A stretch of DNA of 61,867 nucleotides from Branchiostoma floridae (GCF_000003815.2 NW_023365730.1:563124-624990), one strand, 5' to 3'. Shown: positions 49,014-61,750, numbered from the stretch's first letter. The notes: generated by a model not told the origin, from the sequence alone. Made by a program: numbers and translations.

Positions 49014-51021
49014 TCTTGTATCCCTTCTAACATCAATCGGCATTTCAGGCCATTGACTTGAACCATTTTCACTTATACCGACAACAGATGATGTATATCG
49101 CTCTACCAGTCCACAACAGTGCCGTAAGAGCGACAATATGTCATTGCCTGGTGTGATTCTTTATGTAAGACAGTTATGTCCGAGAAACGGTTGTTATACA
49201 CCATATTTGAGGTTTAAACTCTCAAAAGATTTATTCTATATGACAAATTGTGGTCGTATTGGTGATCGGCTGATCCGGACAACAATAGACGACAGAACGT
49301 TCTTTACTTTCAACACGGAGTAGATTTAAAAAAAATTACCAGTTAAAACTGGTTGAAGATGCATTCCATACTAAATGTCCCTTACTAATGCCAAGAGAAA
49401 TGTTTATGAGTACATCTCCGCACGTACATGTATGTATACGTAAGCATCGTTCACACCAGTGTGTCGTGATACGCCGGTCTCACGACAGATTCTGGGTCTG
49501 CTTTCTGTCTTGCTCCCCCTTTGGTGAAAGATTTAGAAATATTTTAGAGAGCAGTGTGATTTAGATGTATATAAATGAATGATTATGTCTTGCTGTTAGA
49601 TAGATAGATATTAGGCGAGTAGTTCTTCACTAATGGCTGAAATGCGGTTCATCAAATGAATATGAAATGCAATTTATGTATGTAGACAGAAGCATTATTA
49701 ATGGAATATTGACGTATGGCCCTAGCGATGGTGTGATAATGATGTTACTAAGAATACAGATGCATCAGGTCCGCGGTTTTGATAGATAATTACAGAACAG
49801 AATGCTAACTTCCTGGCCACCATGCCTGTAGGCGAAGTACCTATGGTCTAGGGTAAAGGTACGTTGTATAGTTAGAAAGATATAGATCTGTTTCGTAACT
49901 AGTTCTGATAGGTCCCAATTCGTCCATGACCCGTTCTTTCATCCGCACTAGGAGCAAATCTCTTCCTGGTCTGCTTCCCCTTTGTAAGTCTTCCTTTTGA
50001 TGTATTACATCACTTTGTACCATATTCACCACTTCCAGCCACTGTATCATCCCACATGCTTCATTAGAACACATCAATGCAAAGTCAAGTACCTATTCTA
50101 CACCCGATTTCGCCGTCATGCCTGTTGGGAGACCATGTAGGTACGTACAAGGTGCCGGCTTAGCTACTTAACCTTCTGTGCATAGAAGTTTGGGAACGGA
50201 AATAGACACTACAGGCTGCCAACTATCGTGTGCTAATAGTCTTATGGATATGGACAATATGAGTCAAGATGGTTGATGGAGTGGTAAATTTCTGTACAGT
50301 TTCCGTCAGGTAAAATGTGTCTGAATGTTCTTCCGTTGCCAACAAGCGCATTTAAACACTATTTCGTTCAAGGGTTGATCTGTAAATAGCAGGATTCTGA
50401 GAAAAATGTTCGAGGTCGAGCTCTCGAGAGCTTAAGCACTGTAGCGTTCATTTATGATAGACGAGTTCTACGGATCATAATGGTTTTATTGTATATAACC
50501 CTCTGACCTCATGACTTCTTGTACATATATGTATCTCTTTTGAGTGTATGATATATGTCCATCTACTTGTATAATGTATATACTGTGTGTGGTTTTTAAT
50601 GGGCCCTGCAAGATTAGCTCAAAGCTAAAGCGTATCACAATAAACTCAATTTATGTAATCACTCTGAATATAAGATTGATTTTCCAAGGTTCGGACCTGT
50701 CTTAGTCACTTGTGCAATGAATGGTAATTATCCGCAATATGATTTAAATAATGAAAGTTTGTTTGCAAGTTTTAGCTCGAAGGTAAATTGCAAGAATGTG
50801 GTAGAACCGCAAGAAAAGTGTATTTGAAATTGGAAAGTGATAAACACGATTGTAAAAAGAGAGCACTGCAATAATAGTGCGGAATACATCTAGACAGGCT
50901 TGGAGTTCTCGACCACTCCATAGATATAGACATGCAGATACCAGTAAAGGACCTACATACGATGTAGCATGATTGTACATTAGGTTTGTAAAAGCTCGTC
51001 TAAGTGCAGAGGCGAGAAACA
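49014..51021. other. No gene recognised
   Basis: Near 50600-50655 GGGCCCTGCAAGATTAGCTC then CAATAAACTCAATT looks like a LINE 3' end. The remainder has no supported feature. Confidence 0.45.
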
Positions 51022-51365
51022 TGTGTTAGACCCTTGGCACCGAGGGCCTCTGGGAATACTGCACTGTATAAAATGATTATCTCGGTCCAAACCCGTTATT
51101 TTAGCATATTGTAGTGACAGTCCACTGTCGGCTCTGATATGGACTTATGCATTTCTCTGCAAATGTAGAGCAAGCGAAGTTTTTGACAGGGGAAGAACAT
51201 CTGATAGACCCTTGGCACCGAGGTTCTCTGGTCAAACTGCACTGTAAAATTGTTACCTCGGTCTAAAGCCGTCATTTTAATGACAGTCCACTGCCAGGTT
51301 TGATATGGACTTTCTGCCCTTCCCTGTAAAAGAAGACCAATTCTCTGACAGGGGAAAATGGCTTA
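51022..51365. repeat. Two-unit tandem duplication, about 178 bp
   Basis: TAGACCCTTGGCACCGAGG at 51027 and 51205, GACAGTCCACTG at 51116 and 51283, CTGACAGGGGAA or TTGACAGGGGAA at both unit ends. Confidence 0.92.
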
Positions 51366-52279
51366 TTTGTGAAACGCTTGTCACATGTGTGCTACATACG
51401 AAACTTTGTAAGAAAAGCTGACAACTTGGATCCTGTACTTTCTAGATCAGTAAAGAGTGTTCTTACGGAACAGAAACTTTACAATATTTTCAAGACGTAT
51501 TTTGCCAATACACAAGATAATAGTTACTCAAACAACTGTTATCAAAGCTTTGAAAATGTAACCGCTATCTTCTGTACCCACATTACCTGGGTGTCTAACA
51601 TTCATCGATGTATTGGCCATTATCATATAGCCAGGCGCCGCGGACCAACCAGATTGCCCATTCCATGCATGTTGTTTATGATACCGTAACACATAGATTC
51701 CTGCCAGCCCGGTGTCGATTCAAAACGACACCGGTGTCGATTCATTCTGACATGGATGAGATTCTGCAGTCGTAGGATCAGACAGCCCAGGAACCAACAG
51801 AACACCAAGCCAACCCGAACCAGGGGAAACCAGAAGCGGAAAGTAGAAGATTTGCTTCGCTCGACCAAAACCAATTGGGCTCGATAGAAAAAAGACGAGT
51901 TAAAATAAGCCTTGTTGGGTAGGCCATATGGTAATGATATATGATATATTTCTACTCCTTCTATGCTTTTCTGAACATCACATGAAACATCAAGTGGTAC
52001 CTGATTCTGACCACAAATACTTCAGAATCCTCAGGCCACCTCAGCAGTCTGGTAGATGACTGTAAACTACATTTCATCCAGAACATTAGACTTGAGACTC
52101 ATGTGTTAAGATATCTTAAGGAAACAGCAGCAGAATACGATGGGAGGAATTGTACAAAGACGTACACTGATTTGGTTATCGATGACAATTTGCTTTTCTG
52201 TCGAACTATAACTAAGAACAGTTATTATATTTAATACTTCAGAATCCCTGTTTTTCGCCAAAGTTATTAGCCTTGTTGA
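51366..52279. other. No gene recognised
   Basis: Two short frames, one with a hydrophobic stretch on the minus strand (51623-51874), lack splice or motif support. ACACCGGTGT lies inside a short palindrome at 51709-51740. Confidence 0.4.
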
Positions 52280-52358
52280 TTTGATTTATTCGGCAGTATA
52301 AAAAGACATACAGTTAGGGCTACTCTACTAGCCGGAGGCTAGAACTGGTAGTGGCACA
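52280..52358 (-). mobile_element. LINE 3' end fragment
   Basis: The minus strand gives CTAGCCTCCGGCTAG as a hairpin, then TATGTCTTTTTATACTGCCG and AATAAATCAAAT. Same general style as 48541 and 55246. Confidence 0.55.
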
Positions 52359-52659
52359 AAAATAGACAACAAACTAGATCTTATACCTCTAAACGGTTAC
52401 AATACACAGTAAATGCATTCACACATACGTGTAACTCTTTAAAACAGAACAAGATGAAAACAAATAATGCAAAGCAGAAAAAAGTACATGGGTTACGGAG
52501 ACGTTCTGTTTTTTTTTTTCTATTCTAGATTTGTGGTCCAATTCCATGCAACAACATTCTATGTAAGTCCGACAAACAGCAGTCGATTGCCGAGAGTGTT
52601 ATTCCAAATACTTTGTAATAGCTATGCTAGTTCAAACTGACTCCTAATAACCTATTAAT

Positions 52660-52938
52660 GATAAATAATAATAATAATCATCTGGTGTATTTTGCCAGCC
52701 AGTAGGTACCCCAAGTATGAGTAATGAGGCTGTTTAACGTGGTCGAGGCACCTCCTCGAGCACGGGACCCCCGTTTTACGTCCCTCCCGGAAGACGATTT
52801 CGTGGAAAACTTCGTGAGGCTACAGCAATCCGGACGTCCTTGGTTGGTCCCCCATCCAAGCACTGTCAGGACCGCGCGTTGCTTAACTTCCGAGATCGAG
52901 GGATCGGGTGTACCAACGCGCCACGCGGCCGTAGAAGA
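52660..52938 (-). mobile_element. 5S rRNA-derived SINE (SINE3 class)
   Basis: Minus strand from 52938: CTACGGCC, CCCGATC, ATCTCGGAAGTTAAGCAACG, CAGTGCTTGGATGGGGGACC and TGCTGTAGCC follow the order and spacing of 5S rRNA across about 122 bases, including the internal Pol III control regions. A body with GACGTAAAACGGGGGTCCCG and CGACCACGTTAAACAGCC and an (ATT)n tail follow. Confidence 0.9.
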
Positions 52939-53144
52939 TTTGAACATATCATTATCATGAGTAAGTTTATCGTAAGTTTATTGCTAGTTCACATTGAATA
53001 CGTTTACATAAACATGTATTTTTTTCTACGTGCTAATACAAATAAAATACAATACAAAAATATCAATGATGCAAAGCAGGGAATTACTTGACATACGGAG
53101 ATTGGTGTATACTATTCATGGGTTTGTGGTGCAGTTCCATGCAT

Positions 53145-53480
53145 CAACAGCGGTAAACAATAGCCGGTAGCATCATTCAAAATACTTTGTAATAGTTCAA
53201 GCTGATTCCCAATAACCTCTTTAATGATGAAAGCTATATGTGGCTTTACAAGTGGTTCAGAACCCTTTTGAAGCCCAACGGTTGGTGGCTTTCTCTATAA
53301 TTCCGAAAACAATAGCCGACTGCCGCGAGTATCATTCCAAATAGTTTGTAATAATACTTATGACAGTTCAAATTGACTTCTAATAACCCCTTTGATGATG
53401 AAAGCTATATGTGGTTTTACAAGTGGTTCCGAACCTTCCTGAAGCGCAGCGCTGTGCGGCTGACATGCCCGCTTACTGAC
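53145..53480. repeat. Tandem repeat units of about 165 bp
   Basis: GATGATGAAAGCTATATGTG or a one-base variant and TTTACAAGTGGTTC recur at about 53226 and 53396. A third, older relative (52578-52660, CCAAATACTTTGTAATAG) precedes the 5S-derived SINE. Confidence 0.85.
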
Positions 53481-53548
53481 GCAACCACTCGTTTGATGTA
53501 TGGCACTGCAAATAGATCACCATGGTTCATCGTACGTCTTCGACCGTG

Positions 53549-54185
53549 TTGTCGTCTGTAGTGACGAACAAAGTTAACATCAAGAAGTGAGCCGCCAGTA
53601 TCAAAACAAGTTTGGTTACACAAGCCACCGTTGGATGCGCCTAAAAAAGGGTGTAACATTAGTTCGTACCTGCTGGTTGTTGGTTGTGTAAAAAGAAATC
53701 TACTATATCCTGTATTCTATTAACCTGATGAAACTATTTTCGGAACACTAGTTGAAGGTGCGTTTTTTTCTTGGAGACAAACGTAATAAACAGATATAGA
53801 TCCATGCTGACAATATCACCAGCGTTGGTTCCATACACGTGTTACTACTCAGTGAAGATCAAAATAACTGCGGTTTGTTGAACTCCCTTCCTGTCCTGCC
53901 AAAGTTAAATCTTATAATAAGCGTGTCGTCGTCTGTAGTGAGGAACAAAGTTAACATCAAAAGCGAGCCGCCAGTATCAAAACAAGTTTAGTTACACAAG
54001 TCACCGTTGGATGTGCCTAAAAAAGGGTGTAACCTTAGTTCGTGTTTCTGTCTTGGATACAAACGTAATAAACAAATTGATAGATCCATGTGGGCAATAA
54101 CCCCAGTGTAGATTCCATATACGTGTTACTACTCAGTGAAGATCAAAAGAAAATCATTTTGCTATTTATTCGACACTCTTCCCGT
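53549..54185. repeat. Two-unit tandem duplication, about 374 bp offset, one unit with an insertion
   Basis: GTCGTCTGTAGTGACGAACA and GAGCCGCCAGTATCAAAACA recur about 374 bases later. Unit 1 contains an extra 97 bases (53667-53763) absent from unit 2. Confidence 0.92.
53667..53763 (+). mobile_element. Short inserted element with CTGATGA motif
   Basis: Present in unit 1, absent in unit 2 of the surrounding duplication. Contains ACCTGCTGGTTGTTGGTTGT, TATATCCTGTATTCTATTAA, CCTGATGAAACTATTTTCGG. Related to segments at 26128, 43835 and 37811. Confidence 0.65.
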
Positions 54186-55245
54186 CCTACCAAATGGCAT
54201 GTAACAACCCCTGTATGGTATACATAGCAAAATCATGTTAAAGAATGTTTAGACGCTAAGAATCCCTCCAATGATTGTAAAAGACCATTTTCATCCCATA
54301 CTATGCAACCTTGTATTAAGCAGATTAGCCTTATATATATAGAACTGCAGTTATGTATCATTAAATGTCATACTTTGCACCTTGTTCAACTGTTGCGCAA
54401 TAAAGTTTTCTTAAATAATATAACGTGTATGTATATCGGTTACAGTATTCATATAAAGAAAATGAGACATAGACAAGACGCAGAAAGGAGAGAAGACAGA
54501 TATATCATACATAGATAGGGCTTACTGTATCCATTATTTATCAAATAGGAATAATTAGATATTTTGCTTCAATTTCTCAAATGTGTGCAGCATGTACCTC
54601 AAAAGCGCAAAGAGGGCTGAACACTTACGTTGTTATCTTTAAGCGTGGATCTCCAGATTTTCGTCTTTTCAACAACAGGAACTTTGACTAAACGTCTCTA
54701 TGGCAACTGCCGCCAAGCTAACATAAACACAGGAAGTGTGTGGGTGATAAAATCCACGTTTCCGCTCACCACTTTTGCCTGTTTGTGAAAGGTAAGTGGG
54801 GTTCCGCCCATGCCTAGTGGCAAGCACCAGAATGCTTCTGTATATAGAAAATAACTTAATCAGAATCAGTGACGATCCGTCAACAAATATCACAGCCCAG
54901 TGAGCGTATCCTAATATATTTGAATCCTTTAACTTAAAATGAACATTGTGTTTTTGTGAATCGAAATAAATCTAAATGTTTTTGTCAGCACATAGCAGAG
55001 CAGATACGTTAAGAGTATAAAAGGAAAGCATTCTGTGTTTTAATGAAAACAATATTAAACTCCTATAGCAGTAATAAAATACGTTTAAAATAGGACAGGC
55101 CCCACAGCGGCATTTTAATGTACCAAGTCAGTCTATCTGAATGTATGTGCATGTTATGTTGATAAAGGTAGATGTACCAGAGATGAAGAAACCCATTCAT
55201 TCATTTGATGACACTATACTAATTTTCAGAATCGTTTATGGTAAT
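54186..55245. other. No gene recognised
   Basis: AT-rich intergenic DNA without supported features. Confidence 0.45.
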
Positions 55246-55366
55246 TTGTTTATTCAGTTTGCACATACAAATGATAATAGATACAGAAGAGAATAAAATA
55301 TAAAACAGGTGCAGGAGGAGGGAAAAAAACCTTAACGGTTTATGCTGTGCCCTCCTCCTCTATGCT
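55246..55366 (-). mobile_element. LINE 3' end
   Basis: On the minus strand GAGGAGGAGGGCACAGC pairs with TTCCCTCCTCCTGC, then GAATAAACAAATTACC. Mirrors the 3' hairpin at 48541. Confidence 0.65.
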
Positions 55367-55971
55367 TATACAAAACGCGTATGATCAATGAAATCATAAT
55401 TAACAAAGAAAGAACTAGCACATGTTAGAATAATGCAAAAGATGTACGATCAGTGAAATCAATAAATAACAAACATAAGTAACTAACACAATCATATGTT
55501 ATAATAATAGAACAAAAGATGTATGATCAGTGAATCAATAAATAGCAAGGAGAAGTAACTAACACAGTCATATGTTATAGTAATACAAAAAAAGAAAATG
55601 TGTGATCAATGAAATCAAATGATAATAGCAATATGAATTAAGATAGGATAAATATTTCTATAAGGGGCTAGGGTCGTTTATGAGATATGTTTTCAGGGCA
55701 CTTTTAAATGTAAGGAGGGAAGAAGTGTTTTTGATATATGTAGGAAGACTGTTCCAGATTAGTAGTAATAATTAGTATTACTCCTCTTTAAAATTTCTAT
55801 GATTGGGGTCACCGCATAGCATTACACGCCAAAGCTTCTTAACCTCCATCGGGTCTTTCTACGGGGTACGGGGATCGTAGAATTCCGCAGCAAAAAAAAG
55901 GAAAGTTCGCCAGGGGAGTCAGTGAACGCTCTGGAACTGCGTGGCCGACCAAGTCTTCTGGTAGCAAAACT

Positions 55972-56352
55972 CCCCCATCCTCCTACGCACGGTCCCCAAC
56001 GGTTAGCTGACTCAGCCTATGGGGCCCTGCTATCTCTTGGCCTACCCGCAGTTACTTTCAGTTCCTCGTCGCTTTGCTTATAAATATTAATGAGCTTACC
56101 CTTATATGGGCAGTCAGCCGTTGGGGATTGGGCGTCGGAGGATGGAGCTATGTAAGACGTAACATGATTGGCTGATAGCTTCCCAGCGGCCTTTGCGAGA
56201 CAGCTTTCGACAACAAAAAGCCCAAGAAAAGCCTATTCTCTGATTGGTTGACAGCTTGTTTGTGACAGTCATAATAACCGCTGGTAGGCATCCAGATAGC
56301 AGGGCCCCATAGGCTAATGCCGTTGGGGACCGGGCGTTAGGAGGATGAACTC
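55972..56352. mobile_element. Long inverted-repeat element
   Basis: CATCCTCCTACGCACGGTCC, CCAACGG and AGCCTATGGGGCCCTGCTAT at left are inverted at right (ATAGCAGGGCCCCATAGGCT, CGTTGGGGACCGGGCG, TAGGAGGATG), with a third half-arm near 56113-56146. Confidence 0.85.
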
Positions 56353-56652
56353 CCCTTGGCAAATCATTTCCCCTATAATAGTCAGCGTAGTCAGTCTGGT
56401 AGAGACTAAAAGCTTGTCACGTTTACGGATGTGTCACAGGATCTACCTGTCATATCAAGTGAGTGAAAGGATGTGGATGGCGCTAACACGACTTTACCAA
56501 GCAATCCAGCTGGATTTAAGCTTCATTTAGTTGAGAAATAATGAGAGTATATATGACGTTCTCATTACGATGTGTCATCTCTACTTGGATGAGCAACAAT
56601 GACACACAACATGATAGAGCACCATTTTTTCCTGATGTACCTACTGAATTGG

Positions 56653-56770
56653 GGTGACTGCACGGTGTTTGACCAGAACTCCGAGGTTTGAATCTCGTCA
56701 TGCTACTAATTTTTTGCCCTTAGGAAATGCGCTTTGCAGAGATTTTATCGCAGTCAAATCAAGTACTCGT
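56653..56770 (+). mobile_element. tRNA-derived SINE fragment
   Basis: GGTGACTGCACGGTGTTTGA with B-box-like GAGGTTTGAATCTCG, then GCCCTTAGGAAATGCGCTTT, the same body type as the SINE at 13585. Confidence 0.6.
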
Positions 56771-58274
56771 ACATGTGACAGAGTACGCGTGTGCTGCTGT
56801 CAATCACCACATAGCAACGCAACCCAGTCCATAGCAACTAAACGACAGTCAGGCTGTGGTGGGCTTATGACGGTTCCACACATTATCTATATATGGAAAA
56901 CCCAGTTCCAGGGGCATAGCGCAGTTGTCAAACAAATTCGTAGGGAGCTGGAAACGTTGGGCGGCTCTCTATAAGCGCGATTCAATCAGGCTTAGTTCCG
57001 CCTTCCGTGGGATATGATCGCTAAACCGACAGGACCTAACGAATCGAAAAGGAAGAAGGTTGATCTGCCCCTGCTTTTCCAGGAATTATAGAATAACGTG
57101 TAAACACGAAAAACTACAAGTCAGTAACCTTAAAGGCAAATTGGGGACATTGACGTTCCGTTCTCCAGGCGTCATTGTAAAGCAAAATAAACATGGTTTA
57201 TCATGCAGTAATGTATCTACGGAGACATGCATGGTTGACTGAAATCAAGTTTCCGAAAATTCGTGCCAAGTATAGTTTCACTGCAGTACATTCTGTTATC
57301 GTAAGAGGCATCATGTCCTGGGTAGCAGTTTGCTTTTGCAAAATGCTACTAAGACAAACTTACTTACTTGACTAACAAAGCCGCATTCTAATTCTTTACC
57401 AAGAGACATAAACTAGATGTAAATGGAACAATGGTATCGATATTAATTGAGGCTAACAGAAAACTGTCGACCTTTTATCATCAATGATCAATCAACACAT
57501 TTCCTTCCGATCTTAGATGAAAAAAAATGTGCGAAACATGTACATGTCCTTACGAGTATACCACATAGCTATCAAACAAAGTTATCAAAGACGGCAGCCA
57601 GAGTGACTGAAGTATTTGTCACCACTCTAAAAATAACCAACGTCTCTCTTACTTGAACAATTATTAACACAAATTTAGACTCTACCACGGTGCCGTAAAT
57701 TTTAGGGGAGGACTTTCTCGTTATCAAAAGATCAACCAATGGTGAAATACCACGGGCCATGCTTGATGCATGAGACCAGCACAGTCTCATGAAAGTATAG
57801 AATCTTATTTCTTTTTGGGTTAAAGACAGCCATCTCTCATTACTGCATAGAGGTTTTTTTGTCAGAGTGAGAGGGGCGATGGCTGGCATTGAATACCTTT
57901 TCGTCAATGTTTACTTAAGGCATGTGACCGGCCGAAGTCTAGATCCGGGTGCTATCCTGAGACGCTATATAAATGAACACGTACGCTTTACAGCAGCTTA
58001 GTGTGCATATTTTAACGTTCTTATGGACTATTGGATAGGTTTCACCGCGTGCCCAAACTTCTGCACCAAACATAGCTAATATTTAAGGTGAATGTTGGTA
58101 TATCATGCAGCCAAAGGGTGGCAGTTAAGCCTCGCTGAGAACTGCGCTTGAAGAGCTGACCTTAAAAAGGTATTTAATTTGTGCACATAGTGCTGCTTAG
58201 AGAGAGCAAGAGAAATATTTAAAGGAGATGTGTTCAGCATAACCTGATGGCACATACCTGATTGCTGTTACGTG
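56771..58274. other. No gene recognised
   Basis: Holds the second copy of the GCTCTCTATAAGCGCGATTC motif (about 56963) and short chance frames. Confidence 0.45.
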
Positions 58275-58345
58275 GAATTGGTGTGGCCTAACTGGTCGAA
58301 CAATGGGCTAAGAACCAAGTGGTTCCGGATTCATTACAGATCTTT
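58275..58345 (+). mobile_element. tRNA-like SINE head
   Basis: TGGTGTGGCCTAACTGGTCG resembles an A box and AAGTGGTTCCGGATTCATTA a B box; no body recognised. Confidence 0.4.
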
Positions 58346-60945
58346 ATTGATATAGATAGGAAGATATTATGTAGGATGAGTAGTAGATCCAGATTCAAGT
58401 TTCCGATATTTTGCACTGACAAAACGTTTACCTGGTTTGTAGTATTTTATCATACTCCTTAGTAAAGTCATTTATTAAAACAGCAGTCGATTTTAAGACT
58501 ACAGCTTCACTGTAGTACATACCGCGATGGTAGATGGCGCTTCAGTCTCGTGCCCAAGGTATTTTGCGTCCCCCCAAGTGTCCTGGGCACTAGGAACTAG
58601 GAACCGCATTTTTTTCTCCACAAGGAGGAAGTAAGACGTCCCCAACAGGTGTGAAAGTAAAAGTTGTTCAGGTGAGGCGGTTACTTGTAACATTTGCAGA
58701 CTTTCACTTCCAAGCGCTACTTTAAGAGTTTGTAAATGAGAAAAAGGGTCTATACTGCCGCTGTTTCCGATATTTTATGTACACTTTGCACGTAACGTTT
58801 TAGTACTTTGTCACCTGTTGTTCTGAGCCCGGTCATCAAACCAGGTAAGTCGGTTTGTTCCCCTTGACTCTCTCTGATACAAAATTCACAATCCAGGAGT
58901 ATGCCTGATATATTTGTAGAATAAGAATTTTATTTTGTCATTATTGCAGGCCGCCAACTTTATGTGACAAAATGGACGGACGGCGTCTTTTTGTTTGTAT
59001 GGACTTTGCCTTATTGTTTGGTACCGTTAGAGCTGGACAAACATGTATGCATTTGTGAAACGATTAGAATTTGTTCTATTTGTTGATTAATATGCACTCT
59101 GCGGTGTTCTGATATATTGTTAATCGTTAGATAGTTCCTAATACTGCATTGTGCAAACAATAATTGATCCTCTGTCGCAGGCGCTTAACCCGGGTTACCT
59201 AGGAGACGGGGATTCCCCTGACCCGGGTGCTTTCCATTTAACACAAGTAAGTGTTTTTTTTTTTACTTCAACGTTAACTTCATTCATGAAGATTTTACAC
59301 AGGCATGCGATACTTAAAATTTGACTGCAGTCTGTCTCCTAAGATTGTCAGATTGCACGGGTATATCTGAGTACTTTGAACAAGAAAAACCAATAGGTAA
59401 ACAATAAACTAATAATTAAAAGAACAGCCTTGGCAATAATATATAGAGCACAAATAGGTTCTTCCGGATCCCCTGAATGCGGTTTTTGCTGTGAGAATGT
59501 TTGTGTTGTCTGGCTATTGAAAGCCGTGGTTGTATTGTATTATATTGTATTCACAATAACACAAGGCACACAGTATTAATTTAACTCGGATGGGGTGTCT
59601 ATGACAAAGTACAGGCAACTTGATCTCTTTGTAAAGAAACGTAAACAGCGGGCTGCCGTGTCCATGGAGTCACCTATTCAGGCTGTTTGACCCTTTGACA
59701 TGGATCAACAAGTTGGATAAAAAAACAAAAACAGCAGAGACTCAGTTTGTAACAACGTCAACGTTAAATACTCTTAGCACCTTGGTCGTTTTACACGTAT
59801 CAGGGGCGCTGTTGCAGTACCCCGGGTATATGTTAAGCTAGAAAACAAAATTGGAAACTAACAAACTGCTGTTAAGAATTGACAATGCATAAATCCAAAC
59901 ATATTATCCATTGCGTAGAGTCCTGATAATGCACTTGATGGATGCAACCGTAGGTCTGACAAAGGTATTTGTTTTCTTTGAACAATAAACCAGTTTTGAA
60001 TTACTACTTTCGCAATAAGCTATAGCTACGTGGTAGGTGCACGTGTTGCTTTCTTTGTGATACATGCGTAGAAACATATGAATTAATATTAGATATCCAG
60101 GGAAAAACTCAGTGGAATTCTTGTCACAGGCTAATCTACTATGTCGCATCTGTCACTGTTTTTTTTTTAGATACAACGTTAAATTGAGTACCTCTTGATA
60201 CGGCTGATTCCAAAGGAAACCATGGTATAGATGTCATATCAGTCAAGACGACATTGAACATGTAACAATCGAGGAAAATAAGATAACTCTTCAGTCTCAA
60301 GGGAAACATAAAAGGAACCCCCGCGGAGCACGTTTCATGTATAGTCATCAACTCCATCAATGCTATGCCACTGTAGGTATTTTTTTTTAAACACATTAAG
60401 CTATCTACATCATACCTTAACTTAGTTGACTTTTATAAGGTTCTCTGTAAGCTAGGATTTAAATGCCTCTTGTTCCTAATTGATTATAAGTGTCCAGTAT
60501 CTCGCCGCTGTTAGCTTCTGAATCAAACGTTGCGGTCATGTAGTTACTGTGTATCTTTGATTCAATTTTATGTTAATGACTTGTTTCTGTTTGTCCTAGG
60601 GTCCATTTGAAATGTCAATAGGTGATATGTTTCTCCTGGCGTGAGAAACAATCACAACTGATGTGATACGGCGAAAGGCGGTCGCCTGATTATACAATAG
60701 AAGCAAAGACCCACAGGAACAATGAAAAACCACATGATCTTTAACTCTCCTACCTGACTGACATACCATGTGTAGCAACAGGACAGTGCCAAAGCATTTT
60801 AAGGAAGATCCTTAAATTCCCATTTTTACCAAAAATAGGCGAAATTTGCACAAGCCATTTATTCAATTGTAGTGTTCAAAATTGCTACATAGCTGAGGTG
60901 TTTGTGTCAGCCGAGACAGGTGTTTTGGTCCCCAACTTCTCCAAA
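58346..60945. other. Upstream region of the DED gene, no gene recognised
   Basis: ACCCGGGTTACCTAGGAGAC near 59190 forms a short palindromic element with CCCCTGACCCGGGT. No clear promoter motif could be assigned before 60946, and an untranslated first exon could lie here. Confidence 0.45.
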
Positions 60946-61219
60946 ATGGCGTACAATCCTCGCCAGGAGCTGTACCTCGAAATATCCATGAACCTCACAG
61001 ATGGGGAACTTACAGATCTTCGTACCTATGTCAGCGGTATACATATTTTATCACCGGGATTCGTCCAAAAAGCCAACGCTCACCAGATCTGTAACCAGCT
61101 GGAGAAAGAACAGAAGTTAAAGCCAGGAGATCTCTCTCTTCTGGCGAACCTGTTGAGAAAAATCAGCAGACATGACTACGCCGAGATGGCCGAGAAGATC
61201 GCAGAGAATGAAAGAAAAG
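60946..61219 (+). CDS. Death effector domain (DED) protein, first coding exon
   Basis: ATG in good Kozak context (AAAATGG), 91 codons plus one base, ending at donor AAAG/GTACAG (phase 1). The exon is one complete DED-type six-helix fold: helix 1 region ELYLEISMNLTDGELTDLR, then a short variable segment, then KPGDLSLLANLLRKISRHDY and AEMAEKIAE. The end of this segment matches the FADD/caspase-8 pattern (LLRELLASLRRHDL in FADD), with the RxDL motif as R-H-D-Y. DEDs mediate homotypic assembly of death-receptor and inflammatory signalling complexes in the cytoplasm. Amphioxus genomes are known for expanded death-fold repertoires. Upstream GTG codons at 60898 lie in frame but are not used as starts in animals. 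The partner domain is outside the window, so this may be a caspase, a FADD-like adaptor or a DED-only protein. Confidence 0.88.
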
Positions 61220-61615
61220 GTACAGTACAATGATTCAACGGTATTATGTATGAATATTAGTATATAACATTACAATTACTTTGTGTGCATGATTGAACAT
61301 AGTAGGAAATTAAAAGTACTTGCAGTGCGTCATCGGTTGGTACGTTAGCAGACGCAGATTCAAGTTTTCTGGAAGCCTCTATTTACATGTATACAAAAAT
61401 ACATTTACTCTGCTGAAAAATTGTTGTTTGATTTATGGCGTATTATAGCTTTGATTTAATGGACCATTTTTTGTATGGAAGCCCGGACAACAATCAATGT
61501 AAAATCTATAAACCGTTATGAGTGTGAACATAGAAAATGCATCTGCAAAAATAAAATGGTATATGTAGAAACATCGATATTAGCCTTAGCTAACATACAT
61601 GCATTGCCCATGCAG

Positions 61616-61750
61616 AGCTACGTGAGCCACAGCCATCAACAAGCAAACGGAATAGGAGTGACAAGCGTCCGGAAAAAAGTACTGTAGAGTCGTCAAAGAA
61701 ACAGACAAGGACTAAATCTGATTCTGAAGAAGGAGAATCACATGTGGAAG
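61616..61750 (+). CDS. DED protein, second coding exon (charged linker)
   Basis: Acceptor CCCATGCAG and donor GAAG/GTAAAT enclose 135 bases. Joined in phase 1 to the DED exon it is fully open, and it ends in phase 1 again, so it is a symmetrical, skippable exon. The peptide starts ELREPQPSTSKRNRSDKRPE and continues through KKQTRTKSDSEEGES. It is rich in lysine, arginine, serine and glutamate, has no hydrophobic core, and looks like a disordered linker with a possible basic nuclear-localisation-like segment. The gene runs off the right edge. Exon calling is from splice sites and frame only. Confidence 0.75.

Noticed and set aside
51623-51874. Minus-strand frame with a transmembrane-like stretch
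   Set aside because: No convincing donor or acceptor, and it includes a short palindrome; judged chance, though a first exon cannot be excluded.
52724-52960. Proline/arginine-rich frames on both strands at 52.7-52.9 kb
   Set aside because: Explained by the 5S-derived SINE; GC-rich sequence simply lacks stops.
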